Assembly (NCBI GenBank): GCA_050296935.1 | Contig: JBNKRV010000327.1 | Location: 1 to 35,174 of the forward strand | Direction of reading: 5' to 3' | Source of the DNA: Saccharicrinis sp050296935 | GTDB taxonomy: Bacteria; Bacteroidota; Bacteroidia; Bacteroidales; Marinilabiliaceae | Length of the DNA stretch: 35,174 bases | In this document: positions 1 through 8,380 of the stretch, piece after piece | Layout: every line of letters starts with the position of its first letter | How positions within the stretch are numbered: the stretch's first letter is position 1 | Made by a program: the position numbers and the translations under genes | Notes under the pieces: model-generated | The model's input: the letters and a program-made list of their open reading frames with translations, nothing else | What the model was told of the DNA's origin: nothing | Database searches by the model: none

Positions 1-23
1 ACCTGTCGTTTTGCCTCTCTTTA

Positions 24-66
24 AAAGCGGCTGCAAAGATAACTCATTTAATTTCTAATATCCAAA
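24..66 (-). promoter_or_regulatory. Leftward promoter, rRNA-operon-like
   Basis: Read on the minus strand, a -33 TTTG (63-66) lies 21 bases before a perfect -7 TATCTTTG (34-41), matching the Bacteroidota consensus TTTG-N19-21-TAnnTTTG. The -7 runs straight into GCAGCCGCTTT. From memory, TTTGCA(C/G)CCGCTTT is a recurrent start region upstream of rRNA operons in this phylum. Transcription would leave the window at its left edge. The -7/-33 match is seen in the sequence; the rRNA link is inference. Confidence 0.6.
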
Positions 67-182
67 TTTAATTGGAGATATTTTTGAAACTTTTTTGACT
101 ACCCTTAAAACGATCTGTAATTCAACGTTTTTACCTTTTGTATTGCCTCAATATGTCTTCTTTATTCGTTCGCCTTTCGTTC

Positions 183-199
183 AAAGCGGGTGCAAATTA
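183..199 (-). repeat. Second copy of the GCACCCGCTTT promoter core
   Basis: Bases 183-196 (aaagcgggtgcaaa) match 24-37 (aaagcggctgcaaa) with one mismatch, and both are preceded by similar cgtt..gcct..tt sequence. Read on the minus strand this copy has TTAATTTG in place of TAnnTTTG and no TTTG about 20 bases upstream. It is either a weak tandem promoter or a decayed copy of the one at 24-66. Confidence 0.45.
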
Positions 200-622
200 A
201 AGGACTTTATTTTGCTTTTCCTAATACGAAACGAAAGTTTTTTATCCCTACTGGTAAAATAATTATTTAATCATCACCTTGTCAATAATTTAGCTGCTAA
301 AACTTTTTTTTAGCCTAAGTGACATATTGGCTGTATTTAGAATGAAATCTTCAATCTACAGTGTTTTTTTGCCGAAATGCTACAAAGGTTACGTAAATTC
401 AACACTCGAATAGGTCACTCTAAGTTAGAAACACGCCATAACAACACATTATGCTTGAATTAATTTCTACAAAATTAAAACCTAGATAAATTACATCTCT
501 ATAGAAAGAGGGCTACTATACAACCCAAACAACAATTAATCCAAACAAAGCAACTCCCCTTTTGCTATTAACCTCAAAATAAAGCTATATCGCTAAATAT
601 AACTTATAAAAGACTGAATTAT

Positions 623-1426
623 TCAGGCAATTTTAATAATGTTTTGTGCTGTTTGTAGAGATAAACTATCTGACAACATCAGATAATCTTTTAGAAAATT
701 TTTAATTGCACTATCCCAGGACACATTAACATCTCGCGATTCTGCATACATATTAAACGCATCATCAGCAATTTGAAGTGCATAACTACCAAAACACTTG
801 AAAATGAAATGAAATATCTGAGGGGGCAAACTCATTTGTTTGTATAAATCATACTGTCTATCAATAAGATCAACTATTTGACCATAGCTGTAGTCCTTTC
901 CAACTTGAGCATAGACCCATGCTTTTGATGGATTTACAATCCACTGCTGAAAATCAACATTCAATTCATTACGATTCTTTAAGCACTTATATATAAGTTC
1001 TGAGTAGGTTTGAAATACAATATTTTCATCCTTTCTATCGGAGTCTCTTAACAAGATCATAAACCTCATAAGTAAGGCAAAAAAAGAAAATTTATAAGAG
1101 TTTACTACTATTGATCTTTTATTCTTAACTATATAACGAACATTTGCCATCCGGAATTTTAATGCAGCGATAGAATTTACATGATATTTTGTATTGAAAT
1201 AAAAAGGCTCAAAAACATATGGAAACATATCATCTATTGATTTGACTATTTCCAACTGCTCTTTAACCTGACTAATTTTGGGTTTAGAAGGGAAGTTCAA
1301 GTAAGCTAAAACATTACTATCCACGCTAGATAAAATATTGGGAATAGAGATTCTTTGGAGAGAGAAATCTTTCTTTACAATGTTATAAATCCAATTTAAA
1401 CCATCAAATGTTTCGTTATTCACCAT
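623..1426 (-). CDS. Hypothetical protein downstream of mlaF
   Basis: I do not recognise this 267-residue protein. It has no signal peptide; one hydrophobic patch around residues 113-127 (FSFFALLMRFMILL) is too mixed for a confident membrane helix. The composition is rich in Asn, Ile, Lys, Phe and Tyr and looks largely helical and cytosolic. The ATG at 1424-1426 has no clear Shine-Dalgarno, as is normal in this phylum. It starts 31 bases after the mlaF stop on the same strand, so cotranscription with mlaEF is likely. It is not MlaD-like: there is no N-terminal anchor followed by a beta-rich MCE domain. The reading frame is intact and overlaps no competing gene. Function unknown. Confidence 0.7.
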   Translation of the reverse strand: MVNNETFDGLNWIYNIVKKDFSLQRISIPNILSSVDSNVLAYLNFPSKPKISQVKEQLEIVKSIDDMFPYVFEPFYFNTKYHVNSIAALKFRMANVRYIVKNKRSIVVNSYKFSFFALLMRFMILLRDSDRKDENIVFQTYSELIYKCLKNRNELNVDFQQWIVNPSKAWVYAQVGKDYSYGQIVDLIDRQYDLYKQMSLPPQIFHFIFKCFGSYALQIADDAFNMYAESRDVNVSWDSAIKNFLKDYLMLSDSLSLQTAQNIIKIA

Positions 1427-1457
1427 ATTAAAAAACTACACATATCTAATACTGACA

Positions 1458-2204
1458 CTATTTCTTAATCAATTTTAAAAGTTCAGAAGCAAATACAAAA
1501 TCATTAAGCTGTTGATTTTTGGCAGTAATTATTTCTTCTTTATTCCCTTCCCACAACTTTCTACCCATGTGCATATATATGATTTTTTCTCCGATTCCCA
1601 TTACTGAGTTCATATCATGAGTATTTATAATAGTAGTAATGCCATACTCCTTTGTAATTTCATAAATCAGATTGTCAATAACGATTGATGTTTTTGGATC
1701 TAAACCTGAATTAGGTTCATCGCAAAATAAATATTTTGGATTTAAGGCAATGGCACGGGCGATGGCTACTCTTTTTTGCATTCCTCCACTAATTTCAGAT
1801 GGAAACAAATGATTAACATTTTCCAGATGCACCCGATTTAAACAAAAGTTTACCCGATCTATTTTCTCCTCCATACTCATCTTAGAAAACATATCAAGTG
1901 GGAAACGAACATTTTCCTCAACTGTTAATGAATCAAAAAGAGCTGATCCTTGAAAAAGCATGCCTATTTCTTTTCTAATCTTTCGCTGCTCTTTAAAAGA
2001 AATTCCGGAAAAAACTGCATCCCCATAAATAATCTGACCTGAATCAATCGTATGCAAACCAACAATAGTTTTAAGCAAAACAGTTTTACCATGACCACTT
2101 TGACCAATGATCAGATTAGTTTGTCCGGCTTCAAATTTGGCACTAATATCAAACAATACCTGGTTACTATTAAAGGATTTATTTACATTTATAACTTCAA
2201 TCAT
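1458..2204 (-). CDS. mlaF: ABC transporter ATPase, MlaF type
   Basis: Cytoplasmic ATPase of an Mla/MCE-type phospholipid transporter, expected to pair with the MlaE permease encoded just upstream. It has 248 residues. Walker A is GQSGHGKT (about 34-41), the signature is the MlaF-like ISGGMQKR rather than LSGGQ, Walker B is LFCDEPNSGLDP, and the H-loop is INTHDM. The start codon overlaps the mlaE stop as ATGA at 2201-2204, indicating translational coupling. In proteobacteria this ATPase drives lipid movement between the inner and outer membranes; the direction in Bacteroidota is not shown by the sequence. The substrate-binding MlaD/MCE subunit is not in the window. Confidence 0.9.
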   Translation of the reverse strand: MIEVINVNKSFNSNQVLFDISAKFEAGQTNLIIGQSGHGKTVLLKTIVGLHTIDSGQIIYGDAVFSGISFKEQRKIRKEIGMLFQGSALFDSLTVEENVRFPLDMFSKMSMEEKIDRVNFCLNRVHLENVNHLFPSEISGGMQKRVAIARAIALNPKYLFCDEPNSGLDPKTSIVIDNLIYEITKEYGITTIINTHDMNSVMGIGEKIIYMHMGRKLWEGNKEEIITAKNQQLNDFVFASELLKLIKK

Positions 2205-2941
2205 GCTAATAACAGTTGGGTGAGAAGAAGATTAAACAATAAAATCTGTATACTACTAATAACAACAGCCTTCGTACTTGCTACACCAACCTCTAAAGAA
2301 CCTCCGTGAACATAATAACCGTGATAAGATGAAATAGTCGAAATAAGGAACGCAAATACGCAAGATTTAATTAACGAATAGGCAATATAGAAAGGTTTAA
2401 AAGCATAACGAATACCATAAATAAAATCTGCAGAAGCCACTTCTCCAGAAAGAAATCCAGCGAGCCACCCTCCGGTAATTCCAATACTCATACTCAAAAT
2501 AACAAGAAAAGGCATCATAAAAACCAAGGCAACGACTTTTGGTAAGACCAGAAAACCTGTGGAATTTAATCCCATTATATCAATTGCATCAATCTGTTCT
2601 GTAACACGCATACTTCCAATTTCGGAAGCAATGTTAGAACCGACCTTCCCTGCTAGTATTAAACTGACAATCGTAGAAGAGAATTCTAAAAGAATTGAAT
2701 CTCTTGCAGCAAGTCCTATAGTATATTTTGGAATAAACGGCATATCCATGTTATAGGCTGTTTGTAAAGTAATAACTGCACCCATGAAAACAGATATAAT
2801 TGCAACAATTCCTATTGAGTTCAGACCTAATTTCTCTGCTTCTTTAAATATCTGACTAATTAATATCCTATGTTTCTCTGGACGCGCAAATACTCTTCGA
2901 ATAAATAAAAAATACCTCCCTAACTGATGTAACAATCCCAT
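2201..2941 (-). CDS. mlaE: MlaE-family ABC permease
   Basis: Inner-membrane permease of the Mla/MCE lipid transporter, 246 residues from the ATG at 2939-2941. The frame remains open a further nine codons to a TTG at 2968, but the N-terminus MGLLHQLGRYFLFIRR followed by FARPEKHR fits the family, so I chose 2941. Several hydrophobic segments are visible, including SIGIVAIISVFMGAVITLQ and the central LILAGKVGSNIASEIGSMRVTEQIDA block characteristic of MlaE, with AGKVGS and EIGSMRVTEQ. It is followed by mlaF with an ATGA overlap. No consensus promoter was found between the start and the insertion sequence, whose left end lies about 160 bases upstream, so the insertion may have altered expression. 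Confidence 0.9.
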   Translation of the reverse strand: MGLLHQLGRYFLFIRRVFARPEKHRILISQIFKEAEKLGLNSIGIVAIISVFMGAVITLQTAYNMDMPFIPKYTIGLAARDSILLEFSSTIVSLILAGKVGSNIASEIGSMRVTEQIDAIDIMGLNSTGFLVLPKVVALVFMMPFLVILSMSIGITGGWLAGFLSGEVASADFIYGIRYAFKPFYIAYSLIKSCVFAFLISTISSYHGYYVHGGSLEVGVASTKAVVISSIQILLFNLLLTQLLLA

Positions 2942-3103
2942 AATATTTATTTTGGCTAAAAATAACAACTTAATCCGTAAATATTGTGAAATTTCTATAT
3001 TTATATAGACAGGTTAAGCCGTTTACACTGCTTTTCAGATCTTAAATCCAATTGATTATGCAACTTATATTAAGATCATAAATATCATATTTTAAATCAC
3101 TAG

Positions 3104-3114
3104 TGTCCGGTAAA
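3104..3114. repeat. IS left terminal inverted repeat
   Basis: TGTCCGGTAAA, a perfect inverted match to 4484-4494. Similarity stops immediately inside this 11-mer. Confidence 0.85.
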
Positions 3115-3118
3115 AAGT

Positions 3119-3152
3119 AACCGGGTCGAACATTTTCATACCCAACCCGGTT
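3119..3152 (+). promoter_or_regulatory. Subterminal hairpin in IS leader
   Basis: AACCGGG (3119-3125) pairs perfectly with CCCGGTT (3146-3152) around a 20-base loop, between the left terminal repeat and the transposase start. Hairpins in this position in insertion sequences can protect the transposase gene from outside transcription. That role is inference here; the inverted repeat itself is seen. Confidence 0.55.
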
Positions 3153-3188
3153 TGTCTACTTTTGAGTTACCACACTAAAAAATTAGAC

Positions 3189-4406
3189 ATGGGCAAAAGT
3201 ACAAATTTTAGCGGACAGCCAATATTTAATCAGTTGTTAACGTTCATTGATAAAAGTGAGATTAGGAAAATAGCGAAGAAACATGGTAGTGAAAGGTATG
3301 TAAAGAAGTTTACAACCTATAATCACTTAGTTGTCATGTTATTTGCAGCATTAGAAGGTTACCATTCTATACGAGAAGTGATATTGGGATTACTGGCTAA
3401 TGCACATAAATTATCGCATTTAGGATTAAAGTACTTGGTTAAAAGAAGTACTTTTTCTGAAGCAAATCAGCGACGCAACAGCAGTGTATTTGAAGAAATT
3501 TACATGTATGTATATAAAAAGCATTCTTCAACTTTAACGGACAGCCGGCTCAGTGACAAAGATCTAAAACGGCTATATATTATGGATTCATCAACTATAT
3601 CGCTTTTTAAAGATATATTGAAGGGAGTTGGTCGTAATCCTGACAATGGCAAGAAAAAAGGTGGTATTAAGGCTCACACTATTATCAAAGCAAGTGAAAA
3701 TGTACCTTGTCTGATAAGGTATAGTGAAGCAGCACGACACGATCATATGTTTTTGGAAGAAGTAATGAACTTACCCTCTGGTTCGATTATTACCTTTGAT
3801 AAAGGATATGTAGATTATGCACGTTATGAAGCATTTTCAGAAAAATCCATATGGTATGTCACTCGATTAAAAGATAATGCTCAATATGTGCCAAAAGAAG
3901 AATTTGATATTCCTGACGATGCAAATGCAGGTGTCCTAAAAGATGAAGAAGTAGTCCTTTATTATGGAAAAAACAAAAATAAGGAACATCGAGCACGCAG
4001 AATTGCCTATTGGGACAGCGAAAACGAACGTCTGTTTGAGTTTATAACCAATAATTTTGAGCTGTCAGCCGAAAAGATTGCTCTTATCTATAAAAAGCGA
4101 TGGCAAATTGAATTGCTCTTTAAACAGTTGAAGCAAAATTTTCCATTGAAATATTTCCTTGGAGACAATGAAAATGCAATTGAAATTCAAATATGGGCAG
4201 CAATGCTTGCCAATTTACTGATTACTCTTGTAAAAAGTAAAATCAAACGAAGTTGGGCTTTTTCAAACATGGTGTCCATTATAAGGCAACAACTAATGAA
4301 TTATATCAACATATATTCTTTTCTTGAAAATCCAGAAAAGAGTTGGCTCTTAATAATAAAAGAAGACAAATACAAATACCAAAATTCGCTATTTCCTAAT
4401 ATTTAG
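3189..4406 (+). CDS. IS4-family transposase
   Basis: DDE transposase of the IS4 family with an N-terminal DUF4372-like region, 405 residues from the ATG at 3189. The frame is open nine codons further to a TTG, but MGKSTNFSGQPIFNQLL is the family's usual N-terminus. Catalytic positions are visible: the first Asp in YIMDSSTISLF, the second in ITFDKGYVDY, and the Y-R-E-K signature in YKKRWQIELLFKQLKQNF. The gene is intact, with no stop or frameshift, and the terminal repeats are perfect, so the element may still be mobile. Its codon use is as AT-rich as its neighbours, consistent with an element native to this phylum. Confidence 0.93.
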   Translation: MGKSTNFSGQPIFNQLLTFIDKSEIRKIAKKHGSERYVKKFTTYNHLVVMLFAALEGYHSIREVILGLLANAHKLSHLGLKYLVKRSTFSEANQRRNSSVFEEIYMYVYKKHSSTLTDSRLSDKDLKRLYIMDSSTISLFKDILKGVGRNPDNGKKKGGIKAHTIIKASENVPCLIRYSEAARHDHMFLEEVMNLPSGSIITFDKGYVDYARYEAFSEKSIWYVTRLKDNAQYVPKEEFDIPDDANAGVLKDEEVVLYYGKNKNKEHRARRIAYWDSENERLFEFITNNFELSAEKIALIYKKRWQIELLFKQLKQNFPLKYFLGDNENAIEIQIWAAMLANLLITLVKSKIKRSWAFSNMVSIIRQQLMNYINIYSFLENPEKSWLLIIKEDKYKYQNSLFPNI

Positions 4407-4430
4407 GAGGCTTACTTTTGAAAAACAAAT

Positions 4431-4453
4431 ATGCTGACATTGAATATCAGCAT
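4431..4453 (+). terminator. Hairpin after transposase
   Basis: ATGCTGA (4431-4437) pairs with TCAGCAT (4447-4453); with inner bases the 23-base stretch is an almost perfect palindrome. No long T-run follows. It sits 24 bases after the transposase stop and inside the right end of the element, so it may act as a weak terminator or as a transposase recognition feature. Confidence 0.4.
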
Positions 4454-4483
4454 GTTATATTGTGAAAATTAATAATATTTTGC

Positions 4484-4494
4484 TTTACCGGACA
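4484..4494. repeat. IS right terminal inverted repeat
   Basis: TTTACCGGACA, the exact complement of the left terminal repeat at 3104-3114. Confidence 0.85.
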
Positions 4495-4689
4495 ACAATG
4501 ATTTGAAATGCAACATGGAGGTATAATAGCGATAAAACATTTTTATATTATCAATTAATCTAACCCTCTAAATTAAAAACATTAGTCCACGGCATAATTT
4601 AATACGTTTTTAATCTGAATCTTTCAATATTCATTTTAATTCTTATCCTTTTTAGGTAAATTCGTCAAAATAATAAGAAAACAAAATTC

Positions 4690-5775
4690 ATGAAAATGAC
4701 GAATAATACATACTGCGTTATAATGGCCGGTGGTATAGGTAGCCGTTTTTGGCCAATAAGCAGAGAAGAAACTCCCAAGCAATTTCTGGATATTTTAGGT
4801 ACTGGAAAAACATTGATTCAGCAGACTTTCGAAAGATTTATACCTATCTGTCCTGCAGAAAACTTTTTAGTGGTTACCAGTATAGAATACAAACAGGTAG
4901 TATTAGAACAATTACCTTTATTAAAGCCAAATCAGGTATTAACTGAACCATTCCGCAGAAATACAGCACCATGCATTGCATATGCAAATGCATGGATTAA
5001 AACAAGGAATACTGAGGCTTCTGTAATAGTTACGCCAGCGGATCACTTGATATTAAAACCCCAAGAATTTGTAAATACGATAAAAAAAGGAGTTCAATTT
5101 GTTAAGGATAATGATGCTCTTTTGACATTAGGTATAAAACCACACCGCCCTGAAACTGGTTATGGATATATACAGATTAGTGATGATTCACCAAATGTTT
5201 TAGGTGAAGTAGAACCAGTAAAAACATTTACTGAAAAACCAGATTTAGAATTAGCTAAGGTGTTTTTTGAAAGTGGCGAATTTTTCTGGAATTCAGGAAT
5301 TTTCATTTGGTCACTTAGTTCCATAAATGATGCTTTTGACAATTATCTCCCTGAAGTTAAATCACTATTTGATAGCGTGCAGGATAAAGTAAATACGGAA
5401 GGCGAAGTTGAAGCCATTAAAAGTATTTACATCGAGTGTAAAAATATCTCTATTGACTACGGCGTGATGGAAAAAGCTAATAATGTTTATGTTTTAACAG
5501 CTGATTTTGGGTGGAGTGACCTTGGAACATGGTCTTCATTATATGAACATTCGAAGAAAGACGAAAACCAAAACGCTCTAAATACAGGTAAAGTATTGGC
5601 ATACGAATCAAAAAATTGCATAGTAAATTTACCAAATGAAAAAATAGCAGTAATTCAAGGATTAGAAAATTACATAATTGCTGAATCCAATAATTGCTTA
5701 CTGATCTGTCCAAAATCAAACGAACAACAAATAAGACAATTTTCAGCTGATGTAATTGCACAGTTTTCTAAATAA
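4690..5775 (+). CDS. manC: Mannose-1-phosphate guanylyltransferase
   Basis: Converts mannose-1-phosphate and GTP to GDP-mannose, the precursor for mannose, fucose and related residues in surface polysaccharides and glycoproteins; cytosolic. The 361-residue protein has the nucleotidyltransferase signature GGIGSRFWPISREETPKQF (residues 14-32), then TEPFRRNTAPCIAYA, VTPADHLI, the ETGYGYI motif, FTEKPD, and FFWNSGIFIWS. It is the short single-domain form, without the phosphomannose isomerase cupin domain of the bifunctional enzymes. The start at 4690 is followed by a second ATG two codons later, so the exact start is uncertain. It stands alone between the insertion sequence and a bidirectional terminator. 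No confident promoter was found in 4495-4689. Confidence 0.92.
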   Translation: MKMTNNTYCVIMAGGIGSRFWPISREETPKQFLDILGTGKTLIQQTFERFIPICPAENFLVVTSIEYKQVVLEQLPLLKPNQVLTEPFRRNTAPCIAYANAWIKTRNTEASVIVTPADHLILKPQEFVNTIKKGVQFVKDNDALLTLGIKPHRPETGYGYIQISDDSPNVLGEVEPVKTFTEKPDLELAKVFFESGEFFWNSGIFIWSLSSINDAFDNYLPEVKSLFDSVQDKVNTEGEVEAIKSIYIECKNISIDYGVMEKANNVYVLTADFGWSDLGTWSSLYEHSKKDENQNALNTGKVLAYESKNCIVNLPNEKIAVIQGLENYIIAESNNCLLICPKSNEQQIRQFSADVIAQFSK

Positions 5776-5793
5776 AAACAATTTGATAAAAAT

Positions 5794-5827
5794 AAAAAAG
5801 GAGTGTCACAGACACTCCTTTTTTTAT
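5794..5827. terminator. Bidirectional terminator, manC / gldN
   Basis: GGAGTGTC ACA GACACTCC with A-runs before and T-runs after gives a perfect stem (AAAAAGGAGTGTC pairing with GACACTCCTTTTT) and a 3-base loop. With A/T tracts on both sides it should terminate manC on the plus strand and the gldN operon on the minus strand. Confidence 0.92.
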
Positions 5828-5845
5828 ATCATTTGTTGTCGTTCT

Positions 5846-6700
5846 CTAAAATTCCCAAAGATCATGCTCAAATTCAAAGATCTCTGTTTTTATTCTATTT
5901 GATTCTAGCATGGCTTCCATACCTACAGAATATTGATCAATTTGTCGGTTATTATAAACGTTTGATTCTTTTACGATATAACTACCAAAATATCTTTTCA
6001 TAAAGATATCATCAAATGTACGCCTCTGTGCATCATTATTTGGATTAAATACTTCATTTCTTGCAAAAAGATCTCTTGCTTGAGGGAAGTAAATCCAAAA
6101 AGCTTTCTCTCTAACAATTTCTTCAGCGCCACCTTCTCCTGAACTTTTTGAATACTCTCTTATAGGACAAATTCCTATAATTCTTACATCAAGTCGAGAA
6201 TAATTTCTATCAAAGAACCATACTTCTTTTACCAGAAACTGCTTTACTTCGTCAAGTTTTAATGTTCCTCCAACAATTTGTGGCAAATAGGATCCATCTT
6301 CCTGTCTTACTTCTACAGTATCTATCGCAGCACCCATCTCCTGTTCAACTTGATCAGGACTAAGTTCCACCTTAAATTCATCGTTATGCATAGTAGAATA
6401 TGCGGTTAATCCCTCATATTTAATACCTTGCATCAACAATTGAATCAAGCTTAAACGACCATCCATTGTAGTGACAGGATAATATAAGGGCAAATTTATT
6501 TTCTCACGTAAATCAATAATTCTCCATACTTTCTTTGCCCACATCACATCAGCTTCACGCACATGTACATATGGTATTGGTTTACGATTTATTACATGCT
6601 CTTTGGGATAGACTCCATCTAAAACATTCTGAGCAGTAGTATTTTCACTAAATACTAACGATATGCATAACACTAAAAATAAAAAGAACAACTTTTTCAT
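5846..6700 (-). CDS. gldN: T9SS protein GldN/PorN
   Basis: Periplasmic component of the type IX secretion system that associates with the lipoprotein GldK/PorK in a ring on the inner face of the outer membrane. The 284-residue protein opens with a signal peptide (MKKLFFLFLVLCISLVFSEN), probably cleaved near TTAQ. The mature part has the family hallmarks ADVMWAKKVWRIIDLREKIN, NLPLYYP, GRLSLIQLL, the KEVWFFDRNYSRLDVRIIGI stretch and FWIYFPQAR..F. It is the last gene of the porP-gldKLMN operon, 79 bases after gldM, and faces a strong terminator. Length and motif order match intact GldN proteins. Confidence 0.95.
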   Translation of the reverse strand: MKKLFFLFLVLCISLVFSENTTAQNVLDGVYPKEHVINRKPIPYVHVREADVMWAKKVWRIIDLREKINLPLYYPVTTMDGRLSLIQLLMQGIKYEGLTAYSTMHNDEFKVELSPDQVEQEMGAAIDTVEVRQEDGSYLPQIVGGTLKLDEVKQFLVKEVWFFDRNYSRLDVRIIGICPIREYSKSSGEGGAEEIVREKAFWIYFPQARDLFARNEVFNPNNDAQRRTFDDIFMKRYFGSYIVKESNVYNNRQIDQYSVGMEAMLESNRIKTEIFEFEHDLWEF

Positions 6701-6779
6701 GGTTTCGATTTAATATATTTCTTTAGGGTTTATCAAAAATAAATCATTAAAACTTCTATTTATTGATAACCACCACAAT

Positions 6780-8345
6780 TTAATCCAAAGTAAAGGTCAT
6801 TGTACCTAAATCTCTGGTTCTTCCATCAGGTCCAACCGCTCTGATTTCCTCTATAGATACTTTTGAGCCTCTAGATAAAGTTTTGATCAATTCTTTTTGA
6901 TCATCTGTAAATCTGTTACTTTTTGATGCTACATCAACTATATAACCATCTCTTAATACTGAGATAGAAAATCTTGACACCTTATATTCTAACTCAAAAT
7001 CAAAATCCTGCATTTCAGCAAATACAGCTGTTTGTGCCAAAAATAAATTCTTACCTATCTTACCTCCAGTTTGCCCAGCAACCATAGGTACTGGATCAGG
7101 AACCCTCTTAATTCTGAATTCCTGACTACCTATTCTTCTAATTTTACCATCAATTTCAGCAGATACAGTAATAATTGACTTTTTACCAACGGTACCCGGC
7201 TTTGGTGTAACCTGGTACTCCTTACCAACTTTACGTGACACTACATTAGTCATAGACACCCTTAAGTCAGATGCATTTACCCCAGGCACAGATATCTCAA
7301 CTGGATTTTTCAATGCCTCATAAAACACATTCATTTTAGTTGGTGAAATAACAGCATTAGGTAGAGTTACTTTATATTCATCTTTTATTTCATAAGTACG
7401 ACGTTTCCCCTCCGGAGTCATCATTACGATTTTACCTGACCAGGATTGGTCACCAACAGAATTTGCTGGTAATTCAAGCCTACCAATCCCACTTTCTACC
7501 GTTAATTCATTCCCATTGACTGAAATTTCTGGCAATGCAGTTTCATCATACGCAGCCATAAGTATTCTAGCTTTATATGTACCTCCTTTTACTACAGATC
7601 TATCATCCGGTATGATTAAAGGTTCAACCTTTGTAAATTTATATGATGCTTGATCTATTTCGTTAAATAAATAGGCAATCATATCTGCCTCTGCAATCCT
7701 TACATCACCTTGTATTTTACTCAAGTTAGCCATTGAAGCAGATAATGGAACATGCTCAAATTTTTCTGACTCCCAGGATTTAGCTACTTCTTTATCCCCT
7801 TTTTGATCGATATCACTAACATCAAAAATTTTATTAAAAGCTGAGATGAAAGCTGTATCATTAGGGTCATTTCCATCCAAATGACTTAATAATAATTCTT
7901 TATACTTACTTATTTCTTCTTTTAAAATATCACTTCTCTTACCTTTTCTCTCAGTTATCATTAACTGTGCCGCTACATCCTGATTATCAATAGCCTCATA
8001 ATTCTCTGGAGTTGCTTCATCTCCATCTGCGGTTGTTACAAATTTTAACTTTAATTCTCTAATATGATTAACCAAACTATCAGCTGCTTCACGAATATCT
8101 TTAGCCTTATCCCAATTCTCTCCAACTTTTGCCTCATTGGTTCTAAAAGCATTTTCAAACTGGGTATATAATACATTATTTTTCCTCTCTACTGTTTCTC
8201 GTGACATTACAAATCCACGATCCATAGTGACAAAGGCCTTAAGTAACTCTCCCGAAACATTCAATGCAAGCATTGCCGTCAGGAATAAGTACATCATACC
8301 TATCATTTTTTGCCGGGGCGTTTCCGGACAATTTCCACCACTCAT
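6780..8345 (-). CDS. gldM: T9SS motor protein GldM/PorM
   Basis: Inner-membrane-anchored rod of the T9SS motor; its single N-terminal helix sits inside a GldL pentamer and its periplasmic domains reach GldK/GldN. In the 521-residue protein the N-terminus MSGGNCPETPRQKM leads into one helix (about 15-33, MIGMMYLFLTAMLALNVS). Arg11 corresponds to the TM-adjacent Arg9 of Flavobacterium johnsoniae GldM, which is linked to proton-driven rotation. The remainder is the periplasmic region, with four beta-rich domains in the family, ending in GTMTFTLD. It is 35 bases after gldL in the operon. Architecture and length are normal for the family. Confidence 0.96.
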   Translation of the reverse strand: MSGGNCPETPRQKMIGMMYLFLTAMLALNVSGELLKAFVTMDRGFVMSRETVERKNNVLYTQFENAFRTNEAKVGENWDKAKDIREAADSLVNHIRELKLKFVTTADGDEATPENYEAIDNQDVAAQLMITERKGKRSDILKEEISKYKELLLSHLDGNDPNDTAFISAFNKIFDVSDIDQKGDKEVAKSWESEKFEHVPLSASMANLSKIQGDVRIAEADMIAYLFNEIDQASYKFTKVEPLIIPDDRSVVKGGTYKARILMAAYDETALPEISVNGNELTVESGIGRLELPANSVGDQSWSGKIVMMTPEGKRRTYEIKDEYKVTLPNAVISPTKMNVFYEALKNPVEISVPGVNASDLRVSMTNVVSRKVGKEYQVTPKPGTVGKKSIITVSAEIDGKIRRIGSQEFRIKRVPDPVPMVAGQTGGKIGKNLFLAQTAVFAEMQDFDFELEYKVSRFSISVLRDGYIVDVASKSNRFTDDQKELIKTLSRGSKVSIEEIRAVGPDGRTRDLGTMTFTLD

Positions 8346-8380
8346 ATGATTATCTTTTTATTAATGATTATATAACAATA

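Larger units (their letters stand above)
1..622. other. Gene-free left edge with leftward promoter
   Basis: I see no convincing reading frame, tRNA or rRNA in this AT-rich stretch. It holds a leftward promoter at 24-66 and a degenerate second copy of that promoter's core near 183-196, annotated separately. From about 200 to 622 it is AT-rich with no clear hairpin or terminator. The minus-strand gene ending at 623 would run into it. Confidence 0.6.
3104..4494 (+). mobile_element. IS4-family insertion sequence, about 1.39 kb
   Basis: The element is bounded by 11-bp perfect terminal inverted repeats: TGTCCGGTAAA at 3104-3114 and its complement TTTACCGGACA at 4484-4494. It encodes one full-length transposase. 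No flanking direct repeat is evident: the left flank ends aaatcactag and the right flank begins acaatgattt. The outer AAATCA (left) and TGATTT (right) are inverted, not direct, so the repeats could extend to about 21 bp with four mismatches. It lies between mlaE and manC, disrupting no visible gene. Confidence 0.85.
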
